Assembly (NCBI GenBank): GCA_021399435.1
Contig: JAJTUP010000007.1
Location: 248,001 to 312,000, forward strand
Direction of reading: 5' to 3'
DNA: 64,000 nt
Source of the DNA: Diaporthe sp. PMI_573
Lineage: Eukaryota > Ascomycota > Sordariomycetes > Diaporthales > Diaporthaceae
Shown here: positions 45,488 to 56,312 of the stretch, in pieces
Numbering within the stretch: the stretch's first letter is position 1
Layout of the letters: every line of letters begins with the position of its first letter
Notes under the pieces: generated by a model
The model's database searches: none
The model's input: the letters and a program-made list of their open reading frames with translations, nothing else
What the model was told of the DNA's origin: nothing
Position numbers and translations under genes: made by a program

Positions 45488-46316
45488 TACATCAACAGAT
45501 CAAGCTTGAATAACTTCATAAATTCCGCCGACAGGACTTGGTCTCAATTATTCCTTCAACGCCTGTTATTGGTGACACATGACACATTTGGTGCAGCGGA
45601 AGTAATTAGCCATTTGCCGCTACACGTCCTGTCGAAATATCTCTATGGCCTCTCTATTAAGGGTTATTCTCCGTGGAATTAGGGTAATTCGTTGTAAGTC
45701 GAATATATATAGGGGCTTAGAAAGCCTACTACTTATAGGACCCTCGAATAGTCTAAAATACACTATTACGACATTATTCTAAGGCGCCCTTGGTTTGACC
45801 CCCCTTGGGGACCAAAATCTATGCACGTTAGGAACAGGGACAGCCTAGCCTACCTTCAAAATCCGGTACAGAGCGCCGGCCAGTTCACCGGTGCGCTGTC
45901 AAGAAACAAGTAGAAGATCCTGCTGGGGCCAGGAAGCATGTTTTTGGCCATCACACCTTGCTGACCAACGTGATTCCGCGGAGATATGAGGAACTTCCCG
46001 CCTCGATAACTCTTGTCAATCAACCCTTTTCAAGTGATGACAGGCAACATACGCTTTTTGAAATGAACTAGCAACAGCGGATACATATGGATAGTGGGGC
46101 CACATCCCGTCCGGGGAGTTAGGGAATTTGATCTGTCAGGTGCAATCAACAGTAGCAGATGAGGGAGAGCAAATACATGAGAAGAGACTGAGGATCTCAA
46201 GCCCGTCACAGAGTAACACGACCAAATTTGATAAGCCTCTTTCGCCCTCGGAATTCCGAAGTGGTGAGCTCAACAGCAGTCCCTCGGCTAAACCCATCAC
46301 GTCGTGCGACGCAAAG
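45488..46316. promoter_or_regulatory. spacer and promoter upstream of the FAD hydroxylase gene
   Basis: About 0.8 kb. 45650-45790 is AT- and TpA-rich, like decayed repeat DNA, but too short to assign. A TCCGGG half-site lies at 46110-46115, about 200 bp before the hydroxylase ATG; the same hexamer occurs in the regulator/dioxygenase promoter. Confidence 0.4.
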
Positions 46317-48249
46317 ATGCCGATTTTAACGGACCTCCCAATATCAGCACCCATGTCTGATTTTGTGGATGGAGCCTCTGGTCACACCAAATCTGGCGGC
46401 ACTAACGGCCACGCACAGAGCAATGGACATCACTCCAACGGCTTACGGGAGACGCCCAAGTTCACGACAACCTCATATCCATCAAACTGCCTCCGATTCC
46501 TGGAGAATGTACACTCCGAGCCATCAGCGCAACATGCTGCTCCCAAGGAAGCAGCGGTGAAATTGAACATACTTGTTGTCGGTGCTGGTCTTGGAGGCCT
46601 TGCCACGGCCATCGCCCTGCGGCGGACTGGCCACAATGTCATGGTGTTCGAGCAGGCCCCTGAGCTCGCAGAGGTTAGTGTTGAAATCATATTCCACCCT
46701 TGATTTGGGTCTTGAAATTACGTGCAAACCACTGAGACATAATGCCAGATTGGTGCTGGGATCCAAGTCCCGCCAAACTCAGGCAAGCTGCTGGCGAGAT
46801 GGGGCGTCACGCAGCGACTCGCCAAGCAGGTCGTCAAGCCCTCCAAGATAAACTTCCGGAGGTGGCAGAGCGGCGCAATAATCGGGCTCACCGACTTGAC
46901 GGGCAACTTCGACTCGCACTACGAAGCCCCGTACTATGTGGTGCACAGGGCCCACCTGCACGCGGCCCTCTACGAGCAGGCCGTGGCACTGGGCGTCAAG
47001 ACGCGGCTCAACAGCAAGGTCGCGAGATACGACGCTGACACTGCCGCGATTCATCTGGCCGATGGGAGCATCTTCCAGGGCGACCTTGTCGTTGCCGCTG
47101 ATGGTTGGTCGCCTTAACCCTGGGGGAGTTGTGATCTTCCTGTGACTGACCGACGTGTGGGATCAGGCGTGAAATCAACAGCTAGGAGTATCGTCGCTCC
47201 GAATGGTCGTGGGTCTCCCAGGTTCACGGGATATGCTGTCTACCGCGCGACAGTCGATGCAGCGAAGATGAGGGAGATCCCTGAGATCTCGTGGGTATTG
47301 GAACAGCCCAACCTAAATCTCTGGTTCGTGACTTGTTTTCCTAAGTTTTCCTAATGTGCTTCACAAAAGGATTAGTTGGTTCCTGACGCGCAGCAGGATT
47401 GGGGAAGATCGCCACGTCATGACATACTGCATAGCAGGTGGTCAGGCGTTTAACCTGGTACTGTCACACCCAGATCGAAACGCATCTACTGCTCCAGGTG
47501 CAGAACAGGATGTACTGGAAACAATGAGGAAAGAGTTCGTGGGTTGGGATCCCCAGTAAGTCAGCTTAAACGACTTCCCTCGTGACGGAGAACGGCCTCG
47601 CTGACTGTCCTGTCTCTTGTAGTCTCACGACCATTATCGGCCTCATCAACAAGGCAATGAAAACCCCGCTCATGAGCGGCGAGGCCCTGGACAGCTGGGT
47701 ATCACCGTCCTCCAAGCTCCTCATCCTCGGTGACGCCGCGCACGCCATGCTGCCCTACATGTCAGAAGGCGCCGCGATGGCGGTCGAGGACGGCGCGGCG
47801 CTCGCGGTGGCCCTCGGCCGCATCACGTCCCCGAAGCAGATACCGTTCGCACTTCGTGTGTTCGAGGGGGAAAGGGTGAGGCGTACGGGCATGGTAAGTA
47901 GCTCATGGATATATAATCGCCAACCTTACATCACGATGCGGCCTACTTCTCTTTCTTGTTGGGATGAAATCTCTGCCTCGGTGATTTTGAAAGCTGACTT
48001 CGAATGCTGCAGATGCAGGAGGCAAGCATGGTCAACTCCATGATCTGGCACTTTGGCGACGGCCCGCTACAGGAGGCGCGGGACAAGGCGATGCTGGCCG
48101 AGGTCGAGGGCAGACACTTCCATAGCAGCCCGAACCAGTGGAGCGACCCTGTCACGCAAGAGTGGGCCTATGGATACGATGCGGAAACGGCGATGGAGGT
48201 GGCTTGGGAGGATGCAGTATCTGAGTTAATTGTTCGGAGTGGTGTGTAG
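46317..48249 (+). CDS. FAD-dependent aromatic hydroxylase (3-hydroxybenzoate/salicylate type)
   Basis: Six exons: 46317-46673, 46749-47103, 47167-47323, 47397-47555, 47623-47893 and 48013-48249 (511 aa). Phases 0, 1, 2, 2, 0 all fit; the third intron uses the weak donor GTTCGT. After a disordered, Gly/His/Asn-rich extension of about 80 residues comes the FAD-binding VVGAGLGGLATAIALRRTGH (GxGxxG), then the DG motif (VVAADG) and the second FAD motif GDAAHAMLPYMSEGAAMAVE. This is the group A monooxygenase family (salicylate hydroxylase, 3-hydroxybenzoate 6-hydroxylase), using NAD(P)H and O2 to hydroxylate an aromatic acid. In this context 3-hydroxybenzoate 6-hydroxylation to gentisate is the likely reaction. 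46317 is the first in-frame ATG. Its 3' end faces the regulator's 3' end at 130 bp. Confidence 0.87.
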
Positions 48250-48378
48250 GCTGTGGTACTTAAGCACTCTGAACTAGGTGTTGATCGGGGAGGATGGATA
48301 GGGGTGCTTGTTTAGAATTTCCATATTGGTAAAATGCTACAACTTTTATCGCGACCAGCCCATATGCATCCAGTAAGC

Positions 48379-51137
48379 TTAGCAAAATAAATCAGAATCC
48401 TGGAACCCTTCCATGAAGCCGGCGAAGTTGGTGTTGAGGGAGGAGAGGAAACTTTCTGTTTCCCACCCGAGTGCAGCAAAGTCGACATTGGCTGCGTCGA
48501 TTGGTAGAGGAACCTGTGGGTACTGCCCATGACCGTCTCGTGGCGCTCCCAGGGGCGTTTGACTGTTCATGACCGGCCTCGCCTGCGCAGGATCATCAGA
48601 TCCCGTTTGGTCTGCAATGGAGCCAGGAGTTAGAAGGTGACATGAAGCTATGATCTTTCCGCGTCGAAGGTTTGGGGGGGGGGGTGCAATCCTGAGAAGC
48701 ATACCTAACAAGTTCAAACACTGCTGCAGCGTGGCAACGAATTTGGCACATTTGTCAACCATTCTGTTTTCTTTGTCTATTAGTGGAAGACAAGCCAGAG
48801 CATCGGCCAAGGCGTCCCTGAGGGCCTGGTTTGATATGCCACCGGCTTCGCAAGACACGACGGGGACGGGGCCGTTGGCGTGATTACACAAGGCCATTGC
48901 GACAATTGTCAATGTGGCGTTTAAGGCTATGGGACGTATCAGCAAATGGTGAGTTCGTGTTGTATCTTCGTGTTATGTAGGGCGCCTTACTGTAGTAGAG
49001 TGTAAACCACCACGCACCAAGAAGGTCACACTTGGGCTGCGGGGAATGAGTGATAATGTTGACTATGGAAATCAGCTCCGAGGCTGCCTGGAAAGAGGCG
49101 TTTTTGCTCCTCTCGCCGACTTGCACGAGCATTGAATCATGGGCGTCGTAAGCTCGGCCTCTTTCGATGCCAGCGAGGTACAGGTCAAATATGCGACGGT
49201 GGGCGAGAAGAAGGACATTGTGATGTCTTAGTGTGAGTATGACCCGAAAACGCCGTGCTAAGCTGAAGTCACTGTCGTTCCGTACTTCCGCCGGGTTGGT
49301 GAGAGATAGCAGAGGCGAAAGAGAGGTTTGCCATTCAAGAAGCTGGTGTTCGATCTGGAGGATCTGAGAGGCGATGGATATGGCGCTCTGGTCTGGGTAT
49401 GCTATGTTGCAATCGTAAAGTCGTTCTATGATGGCCCACATCACCTTGTACAGCGTGCTAGGTAAATATGACAATAAGTAAGTGTGTACGATTTTCAGAA
49501 TGTCTTTCGGTACTCACAGAGTAGACACGAAGAACTGTATGCTCATGGTATCATCTGCAGAGGGTACCGAATCGGGCAGGATATCTACTCCACTGTATGG
49601 CTTCGGCAGTGGGGTGCGTATGTACGACTCTGGGATCGCAGGAGGACGACCAAAGGTCATGCTCAGAGTCCGGTCCAACATCACGCAACCAAACCATGTC
49701 CGCGCCCGAGTCTCTCTCTCGAATGGGGAGTAGGCCTTCAGCGAGGTTGGGGAGTGCAGACCCAACTGGAAGGCCGCCTTGACAGCGATGCCGTGCATAT
49801 TCCAGGTCATGACTGAGCGGTGAGTGCCTTGGAGGTACTGGCTCATCAGTAAAATGGCTTGTACTGTCTCAAGACTGGAGCCACTCAGCATCTGGTCGAG
49901 ACACAGGGACTTGGCCCGCGTGAAGAACACCTCTGCCTTTGCACCCCGCTCCGTTGGCGTTGAGCTCCAGCTTGAAGATGTGAAAACAGACATAGTGAGG
50001 ATGGAGTTCAGTAAGCCCAACCACGACCGTCTGAACCTTTTGAAGCCAGTGCTCTTTGTGCGATTGTACGTATCCATGAAAGTCCCCGGGTGGACGAACG
50101 GGAATAATGCGCCTGTATCTCTGAAGAACCGGTCGACCAGAGCATCCATCTCGACGTACGGGGGGAGAGCCAAGCAGTCATCCCTAGATTGAGAACCATT
50201 TGAGCAGCCGCCCGGCTCTTCAACAGCAGGCTTGGCCGCTTCTCTGTGCGGTGTCTGTGGGCGAGATACATCCAGTGATGGCCGGTGAGAGGGTCCCAGC
50301 CTGTGGGAACGCTGTCCGAGGCTTTGGGAGAGTTGCGTAGACAGGGCCCGTCGAATGTTGCGGGTGAAAGCAATATTGGAAGATGGCCCTAGGACCAGTC
50401 AGCCAAGACGTATTCTCATAAAATTGGAAAAGGGGCAAGGCCACCGCTCAATACCATAGTACCCAGAGTCATCCTCCTTGGTGAACTCGATGGACCCAAT
50501 TCCATCGGTAGCATCCGGGCTCACGACAGACCCTTCAGAGTCTGGCTCATATGCAATGGGAATATCATGGCCCGGCTCGCTTGGTCTTCTGCCCACGTTG
50601 GTGGAAGCCGTGGCGCTACCAGCGTCACTCTGCTGGCTCTTTAACGACCGTACATCATGTTCCAGCTGAGATAAGCGGGACTCAACGAGCTGGAGAAACC
50701 TAGACCGCTCAAGTCAGGTCGGGTGTAAATCACACAAAGGCACATTGTGGGGATACTCACGCTCTAGGGACAGGCGTGGTCGTCGCGATCGGCGGGGCGA
50801 GGTACACACACTCAACGTCAAGGGCCTGACAGCTGGAGCATTTCGGCCGAGAGCCGTCACACTGCGGCCGGAAGACAGGTTAGCACGCTTTCGGGGAGAC
50901 ACGGGGCCAGGATCTCTCTCTCTGTCTTCCTTCCCCTAGCCTAAATCCAATGGTTCCACTGGGGCTCCGTCCTACCCTGGACTTCTTGCTCCTGCAAGCA
51001 CCACAGGCCACCGGGATCCTGCGGCGCTTCTGCGGCCGCGACCGAACCGGCGACCCGCCAGTCGACCCACAAGAGTCGTAGTCCGCACCGGGCCTGCTTT
51101 CGTCGTCCGGGAGGGAGACCCGGATAGAGTTGGCCAT
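48379..51137 (-). CDS. Zn2Cys6 transcription factor (766 aa), likely pathway regulator
   Basis: Seven exons (minus): 51137-50976, 50861-50761, 50699-50455, 50388-49518, 49457-48991, 48926-48705 and 48611-48379; every phase fits. The binuclear zinc cluster is split by intron 1: [28 protein letters not shown] (about residues 44-72), preceded by the basic RPQKRRR. A short coiled coil follows (FLQLVESRLSQLEHDVRSLK). The fungal_trans middle region is present (ALVDRFFRDTGALFPFVHPG ... ILLMSQYLQGTHRSVMTWNM, ARTWFGCVMLDRTLSMTFGR). The C-terminus is acidic and aromatic (MEGFQDSDLF), a plausible activation segment. It sits between the hydroxylase and dioxygenase genes and shares a promoter with the latter, so I infer that it activates the gentisate genes, as OTF1 does in Candida parapsilosis. 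The inducer is unknown. Confidence 0.87.
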
Positions 51138-51547
51138 GATCTGATGTGTTCTCCGCGGAATCTCTGGGGCTTTCCAAACTCGCGCATTCGGGGACTGTGG
51201 CAGAGGAGATAGAAGTGAAAATATTTGGTCGCTGAGACCTCTTCGGAGCTTGTAGCTTTATCTCCCCGCACTGCGCACGTCTCTTCGTCCTTGGCTCCGT
51301 ACCACCAAAGTCCCGTGTCAGTGCGCCCGGAGAAGCTTCCCTAAGTCCGGGCTACCATACCAACCATGGACCGTATACTTGCAACCAAGTATGTATGTTG
51401 TAGACTCACAAGAGCGAGCCATGGCTCATCTTATAACTGTATTTTATTTTCCCGGACTTGATATAAGTGCACGGGTTCTTATTGCCACCACTGAGACTAT
51501 CTGACCGAGCAACTGAGCCGAAAACACGCGGCCTAGATACGAACGAG
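51138..51547. promoter_or_regulatory. divergent promoter: Zn2Cys6 regulator and gentisate dioxygenase
   Basis: 410 bp between the two start codons. It holds an inverted repeat GCCCGGA-(14 nt)-TCCGGGC at 51325-51352, a third CCCGGA at 51451-51456, a perfect inverted repeat ATACTTG-CAAC-CAAGTAT at 51375-51392, and the 12-bp palindrome GAGCCATGGCTC at 51416-51427. Zn2Cys6 dimers commonly bind paired CGG/CCG triplets, so the first repeat is the best candidate operator. Confidence 0.6.
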
Positions 51548-52685
51548 ATGGCGACAACAACAACAACAGAGACCGAAACCAAAGACGCAACCAGAGCTCT
51601 CCTGGACCGGGCAGCACAAGCCCACACAAAACCACTATGGCTCCAGATGGCCCGCCTCAACCCTCCCAAGCCGGACCCCCGCTGCACGCCCCACGCCTGG
51701 CGGTACTCGCAGATCCGGCCCAGCCTCCTCGAGGCGGGCGACCTGGTCCCTGAGACCCAGGCGGAGCGGCGCGTGCTGATGCTCTCCAACCCGTCGCGCG
51801 ACCCGCCCTTCACGACGGACACGCTGTACGCGGGTCTGCAGCTCGTCAAGGCGGGCGAGACGGCGCGCGCGCACCGGCACACGGCGTTTGCGATGAGGTT
51901 CATCATCGAGGGGGAGGGCGGGTTCACGGCCGTGCATGGGCGGCGCATCGCTATGCGGCCAGGGGACGTCATCGTCACGCCGAGGTGGAACTGGCACGAT
52001 CACGGCAAGGAGGGCGACTCGGGGGGTCCTATGATCTGGCTGGACGGGCTCGATTTGCCCTGCTTCCAGCATTTTCCCGTCCATTTCGTCGAGCACTTCG
52101 CTGCGCCGCGGTATCCGGCCGAGGATGTTGATGCTGCCGAGTCGCCACTCGTGTTTCCCTGGTCCGGGATGAAGGCGAGTCTTGATCACGCCCCTGGGGA
52201 TTGGGCTGAGCTTCGGTACTTGAAGGGCGATGGTTCAGAATGTGAGTGGTTCTGACGACCCCTGACTCTCTCCTTTTTCTTCTCTCTATGTCTGGGTGTA
52301 TCCTTTTTCCCTCCTGCCTTTCTCAGTAATAGAGCAAGTTGGCAGACATGCTCACAACGTTTCCCTCACAGTGAGCAAGACCTTGGGAGGGGCTGCAGCC
52401 CGTATTAATGCCGGCAAGGTGACTCCCACAGTGCAGGAGACTGCATCGTCTGTCTATCATGTGATAGAAGGCACGGGTTATACCACCATTGGCGGTAAGA
52501 AGTTCACTTGGGAGAAGGGGGATACCTTCTGCATCCCTTCCTGGTACCCTTACCAGCACTTCGCAAGCAACAACCATAACAAGGCGCCAGTGTATCTATA
52601 CCGATTTGATGACAAGCCTATGCTCCACTCGCTTGGGTTTTATAGGACGGCTGACATGGATGTTGAGTCACTTGTGTCAACGTGA
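51548..52685 (+). CDS. gentisate 1,2-dioxygenase (bicupin)
   Basis: Exons 51548-52241 and 52327-52685 (350 aa; 85-bp intron, phase 1). ATG 51548 is the first in-frame ATG. The N-terminal cupin has the iron-binding pattern AHRHTAFAMRFIIEGEGG (His109, His111), then RPGDVIVTPRWNWHDHG (His150, His152), the usual gentisate-dioxygenase signature. LVFPWSGM links to a second cupin, with SSVYHVIEGTGYTTIGGK and KGDTFCIPSWYPYQHF. Length (about 350) and order are those of the family. The enzyme opens the gentisate ring between C1 and C2 with Fe(II) and O2 to give maleylpyruvate. It is the key piece that identifies the neighbouring hydroxylase and FAH protein as a gentisate pathway. It is transcribed divergently from the Zn2Cys6 gene. 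Confidence 0.92.
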
Positions 52686-53051
52686 GGTTGGGCTGGGGGC
52701 AACAAGAGGAAGCCTGTGCTAGTCGAAGGACATTCTTTTATTCATGTGCTCATGCGTGCGCACTGTCGTTGCTCTACCCGGTGCGCAATCTATGATATAT
52801 ACTTTATCATACGCAGATGCCGAGTGAACACCGGTGCCACCCCGGCACGTGTATTCCTAGGTCGTCTTGTATGCGCTTGAGTCTAGGGCTGTCTTCCTCA
52901 GGTGCTGTGCTACCCATTTTCCGATGCTGTAGTGCTGACCTGCTAGCCGGAGGCTCAGTATCGTCATTGGTTTACCGTCGCCGGCCGGTCGGCCCTTCCG
53001 TCTTCAAGATAGAGCCTCTGCCCCAGCAGACACTCTCCCGCGACGTCCTCG

Positions 53052-53603
53052 TCATCCCCTGGATCCAGCCATCTCCAATAAGGCCTTCAGACACGTCCCC
53101 CCAGCAAGGCAACCCAGCATGATCGCGCAGGCAGTCGCGTCCTTGTGCACACGGTACCGCCCGCCCCACGAGGTCACAATGACGGCGGTAGTGTACTGCG
53201 TCAGGACGAAGAGGAACCACTTGACCAGCTCGTTAACGGCGCCGGAGCCGAAGTCCCGGAATGGCGAGTAGTGGAGCAGGTAGTAGAAGGGGACCGCGCC
53301 GTAGAGGGCGAAGTGGAAGACCATGAAGGGGGTGGTTGTCAACTTGGAGAAGATGTCCTCGTTGAAGATGGGGTGCCGTGGGTTCTTAGCCCGGGTTGCC
53401 GCTGCCGCTGCTCCTGGTGACGTTGATGATGCTGGTGTGGTTATTGGTGCTCTTGTCGTCGGTGTCGCTGTCCTGTCAGCCGAGGTGGCGCTTCTCGATG
53501 GGACCGGGGACCGCCGTGCGCTGGTGGCGGCCGAGAAGGTGTCTACTGCCAGCGCCATGGGCGCGGGAATCAGAGGGAAGACCGTGTCACTTTGGGAAGC
53601 CAT
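53052..53603 (-). CDS. small integral membrane protein, unknown (183 aa)
   Basis: Single exon, not recognised. Residues 1-75 are Ser/Thr/Ala/Pro-rich and disordered. Residues about 88-180 contain three to four hydrophobic segments (PFMVFHFALYGAVPFYYLLH, LVKWFLFVLTQYTTAVIVTS, ATACAIMLGCLAGGTCLKAL) joined by short charged loops. Codon use is GC-rich and typical of the neighbouring genes. There is no signal-peptide-like start. Its 3' end is 366 bp from the 3' end of the dioxygenase gene (convergent), so it is probably not part of the gentisate cluster. Confidence 0.68.
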   Translation of the reverse strand: MASQSDTVFPLIPAPMALAVDTFSAATSARRSPVPSRSATSADRTATPTTRAPITTPASSTSPGAAAAATRAKNPRHPIFNEDIFSKLTTTPFMVFHFALYGAVPFYYLLHYSPFRDFGSGAVNELVKWFLFVLTQYTTAVIVTSWGGRYRVHKDATACAIMLGCLAGGTCLKALLEMAGSRG

Positions 53604-55564
53604 AGTTCTTGAGAGTGCAGGTCATGCCAATGTTTGGATCAATATGTGGTAAAAGTATCAATTGGATGGAGGTGTAGCTAGCTGTGGAAGGAGGACCCCT
53701 GGTTCTGTAAGCTGAGGAAGAGCCGGGGTTTGGTGATGATGACGAGAGCTTGAGCTGAAGGAGGGTTGCAGGAGATTTGTGGTGATGAAGGTGGCGGGCT
53801 CCTCCCGCTCCAGGATTAGAAAAGCTGGGGTACAGATTGTTTTATCCAGGGTCCAAACCCAAAAGCCTGGGTCTGACCGTCTGCCCTGTTGCAGGGAGAA
53901 GGGGGGTAAAAAGCGAAGGGAAGGGGGCGACTTTGGGCCCGTGTCCCGTGTCACCGTACTCGGCTCAGCGTATTCCTGCGTATTGAAGTCCGTCAGAGTG
54001 ATGGCCAAGCCTTTGAAGGAGCACGTTTGTGAGGCGCAGTTTCCCGCAGGGGTAGGAAGTACGGAACATGGGCCATGGCACATGGTGGACAGAAGAAAGC
54101 ACGACCCCCTTCCCATCTGCGTCCGCGTACCAACTGTCAACGGCATCACTCCGGTAGGACGACGCCAAGTCTGTGCTCATGGCAGAAACCATGTGTAGCC
54201 CTGCGAAACACGTGCAAACCAATAGAGGGTCAGTGAGCCCGTCACTGTCAGACTGTTTGTCTTTTTAATTTTCTCCTCCACTCTTGACCGTCTGATGAGA
54301 TCATAGAATAGACGCCCCGTGTTAGTCTGTTGTGCCTTGTGTCTTAGTCTGCGTGTACATGTGTCTGCGTGACAACCGCGTGTCTGCACCGGTGTTATTA
54401 ACCGTAATACCATCTGTCCGTCTGCTGTTCCTCGGCGGTCCTGATTCGACAGTTTCCCTCGACCTACGATTCTCTCGCTTCTCCCAACTTATTGCACGAC
54501 TTGCACGGGTCATGTCCGTCGCGCTTGTCTCCTTGGAAGCGGCGCTGTTGTCTCGAAGTAGCCGCAAGCGGACTCGCGGCCTCCAGAACCGCCGGCGATC
54601 ACCCTTGGCGCCAAGGGGCCCACGTTAGTCGAGAACCACACGACCCAGTCTGACGGGCTGACGGGCTTCTAATCTTGACGGACCCTAGATAACGTTGCTG
54701 ATTTGGTAATAGCGGGCAGTTCGCTCGAAACATGCCTACGATAACAAATGTCGTGCTGGCGATAAGAGGGCGTCCCGGCCCGCGGCCGTGGATCAGGGAC
54801 CTCGGCAGCAATGGGAGGGTGGTGGGCTCAGGGGTGGACCCTGAGTGCCTGACTCTGGCTGTGCCTTCTCCAGCTGCGGATCCTTACGAGGCATACGGAA
54901 ATACCCACCTGCCAGTCTGCCCACCCGGTCTACAGTATTGCATGTGAGAGTGGAGTTGCCCGGTCGTCGTTCAGCTGTCTTGGACCATACTTTTCGGGTG
55001 TCCAGGCGGGTACATGCTCACAGGCTTCAAGTCTTGATCACACAAGATTTACTTTGGCATGGCCTGGTCAAAGCGGATTCGGTTGGTTGTGAGCTTTAGA
55101 GGTGGTGCCACCAAGTAGACCGAGTCATCCGCCATAGATATTGTAGATGCTCTGTGTGCGTCGGGTGGAGCGAAGGGTCCGTATATTATGCCTAGTTGAG
55201 TCCAACACTCGACGACCTATTTGGACGCGGGTGGCTTAGATCTTGACACTGCCTACGAAATGGTCGCCTCCAATGCCCCAGCTTGGTTCCACCCACCTCC
55301 TTTTGCCCGCTCTTCACGGATGCGCCAGAATATGGATCCCTATGGCCCTGTCGCAGCTGAGTATTCGGTAAAGTTTTGTTTCAGTCCGTACATATTCCAC
55401 GCGAGGCTCACATCGTATACCTGTGAGGTCCTCCTTGTAGCACCTGCCGTCTCTCTCTGTATCAAGAGCCAGGTAGTCCCGAACTCGAACAGTGCAGCGC
55501 CCCACTGCGAGGGAGTAACAGGTTTTTTTTTCAGTCATCACTCTCTCCTTTTCTTTCTAGAACA
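53604..55564. other. intergenic, about 2 kb, nothing recognised
   Basis: No supported gene. The first few hundred bases (53604-53900) are the promoter side of the membrane-protein gene. Confidence 0.55.
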
Positions 55565-56312
55565 TCACGTCGAGGTCGGTCGGTGGTTGGGGCTTTCTCC
55601 AAATGGATCCATGACGTTGCAGTTCCCGTGCATCAGCTGGAACAGCTCCATCAGGGTGAGTGCGCCGTCGCCGCTCTTGTCGTGCTTCGCAATCATGTCT
55701 TCGAACTGCTGCGGCCGGAAATGTCGCTCGCTGTCGTATGTCTCGCTGTCTGACCCATGCTATATACACGCGGACGCAAGCGCGTCAGCCAAAGACCAGC
55801 ACAACTCGGCCTGATGTTGCTGCATAGAGGATCCCAAGAAAGACCGAAGTCTGTGTGGTGTTTTTGAGTAACTAACCTTCGCCTTGTGGATCGAGCCAAC
55901 GTATACCCGGAACAGCGGGTCTGGCAGCCACGAGTGGCCGAGGCGCGTCGGGTACGAGAAGCCCGAGTGGGTGATGAGCAGCGCGAGCAGCGAGAATACC
56001 ATGTTGAAGCCAGGCTCGTGGAACCTATTGTGCGTGTCCTACGGGTGGATCTGGCCATCGGCGTCACGGTCCCAGAAGAGGACGTGCTGCTGCAGGACGG
56101 TGTAGTTCTTGAACCGCCTCGTGTAGTCCTTCTTTTATTCTGGTGCGGTGATCGACACTGCCACATTGGCGCGCGGCGAGCCTCCTCTTGATCACACTTT
56201 CGGCTCTGAAGGACGGGATCCGTGTCTGCGTGGGCGTCGAGTTGGCGGCTGAGATGTCGAACGGTAGGGTCAAGTCGTCGTTGACTTGGGTGGATGAAGG
56301 ATTATTCGGCAT
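55565..56312 (-). pseudogene. decayed caleosin (peroxygenase-like lipid-body protein) gene
   Basis: On the minus strand the pieces of a fungal caleosin appear in order. PRANVAVS comes first, then TVLQQHVLFWDRDADGQIHP (first EF-hand), the membrane/proline-knot region MVFSLLALLITHSGFSYPTR and LPDPLFRVYVGSIHKAKV. An intron follows (about 55871-55758, donor GTTAGT, acceptor ATAG). The last exon carries a second EF-hand-like DKSGDGALTLMELFQLMHGN and stops at TGA 55567-55565, shortly after DPFG. Two in-frame stops break it (TAA near 56136; TAG 56041-56039, where family members have Trp before DT), the presumed start codon (56312) lies in another frame, and the C-terminal region after DPFG is missing. 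Caleosins bind Ca2+ and heme at lipid droplets and oxidise fatty acids. The gene is almost certainly dead. Confidence 0.75.

Noticed and set aside
45650..45790. Possible solo LTR or repeat relic
   Set aside because: AT- and TpA-rich, but I could not find TG...CA ends with a target duplication or a match to the 156-bp LTR.
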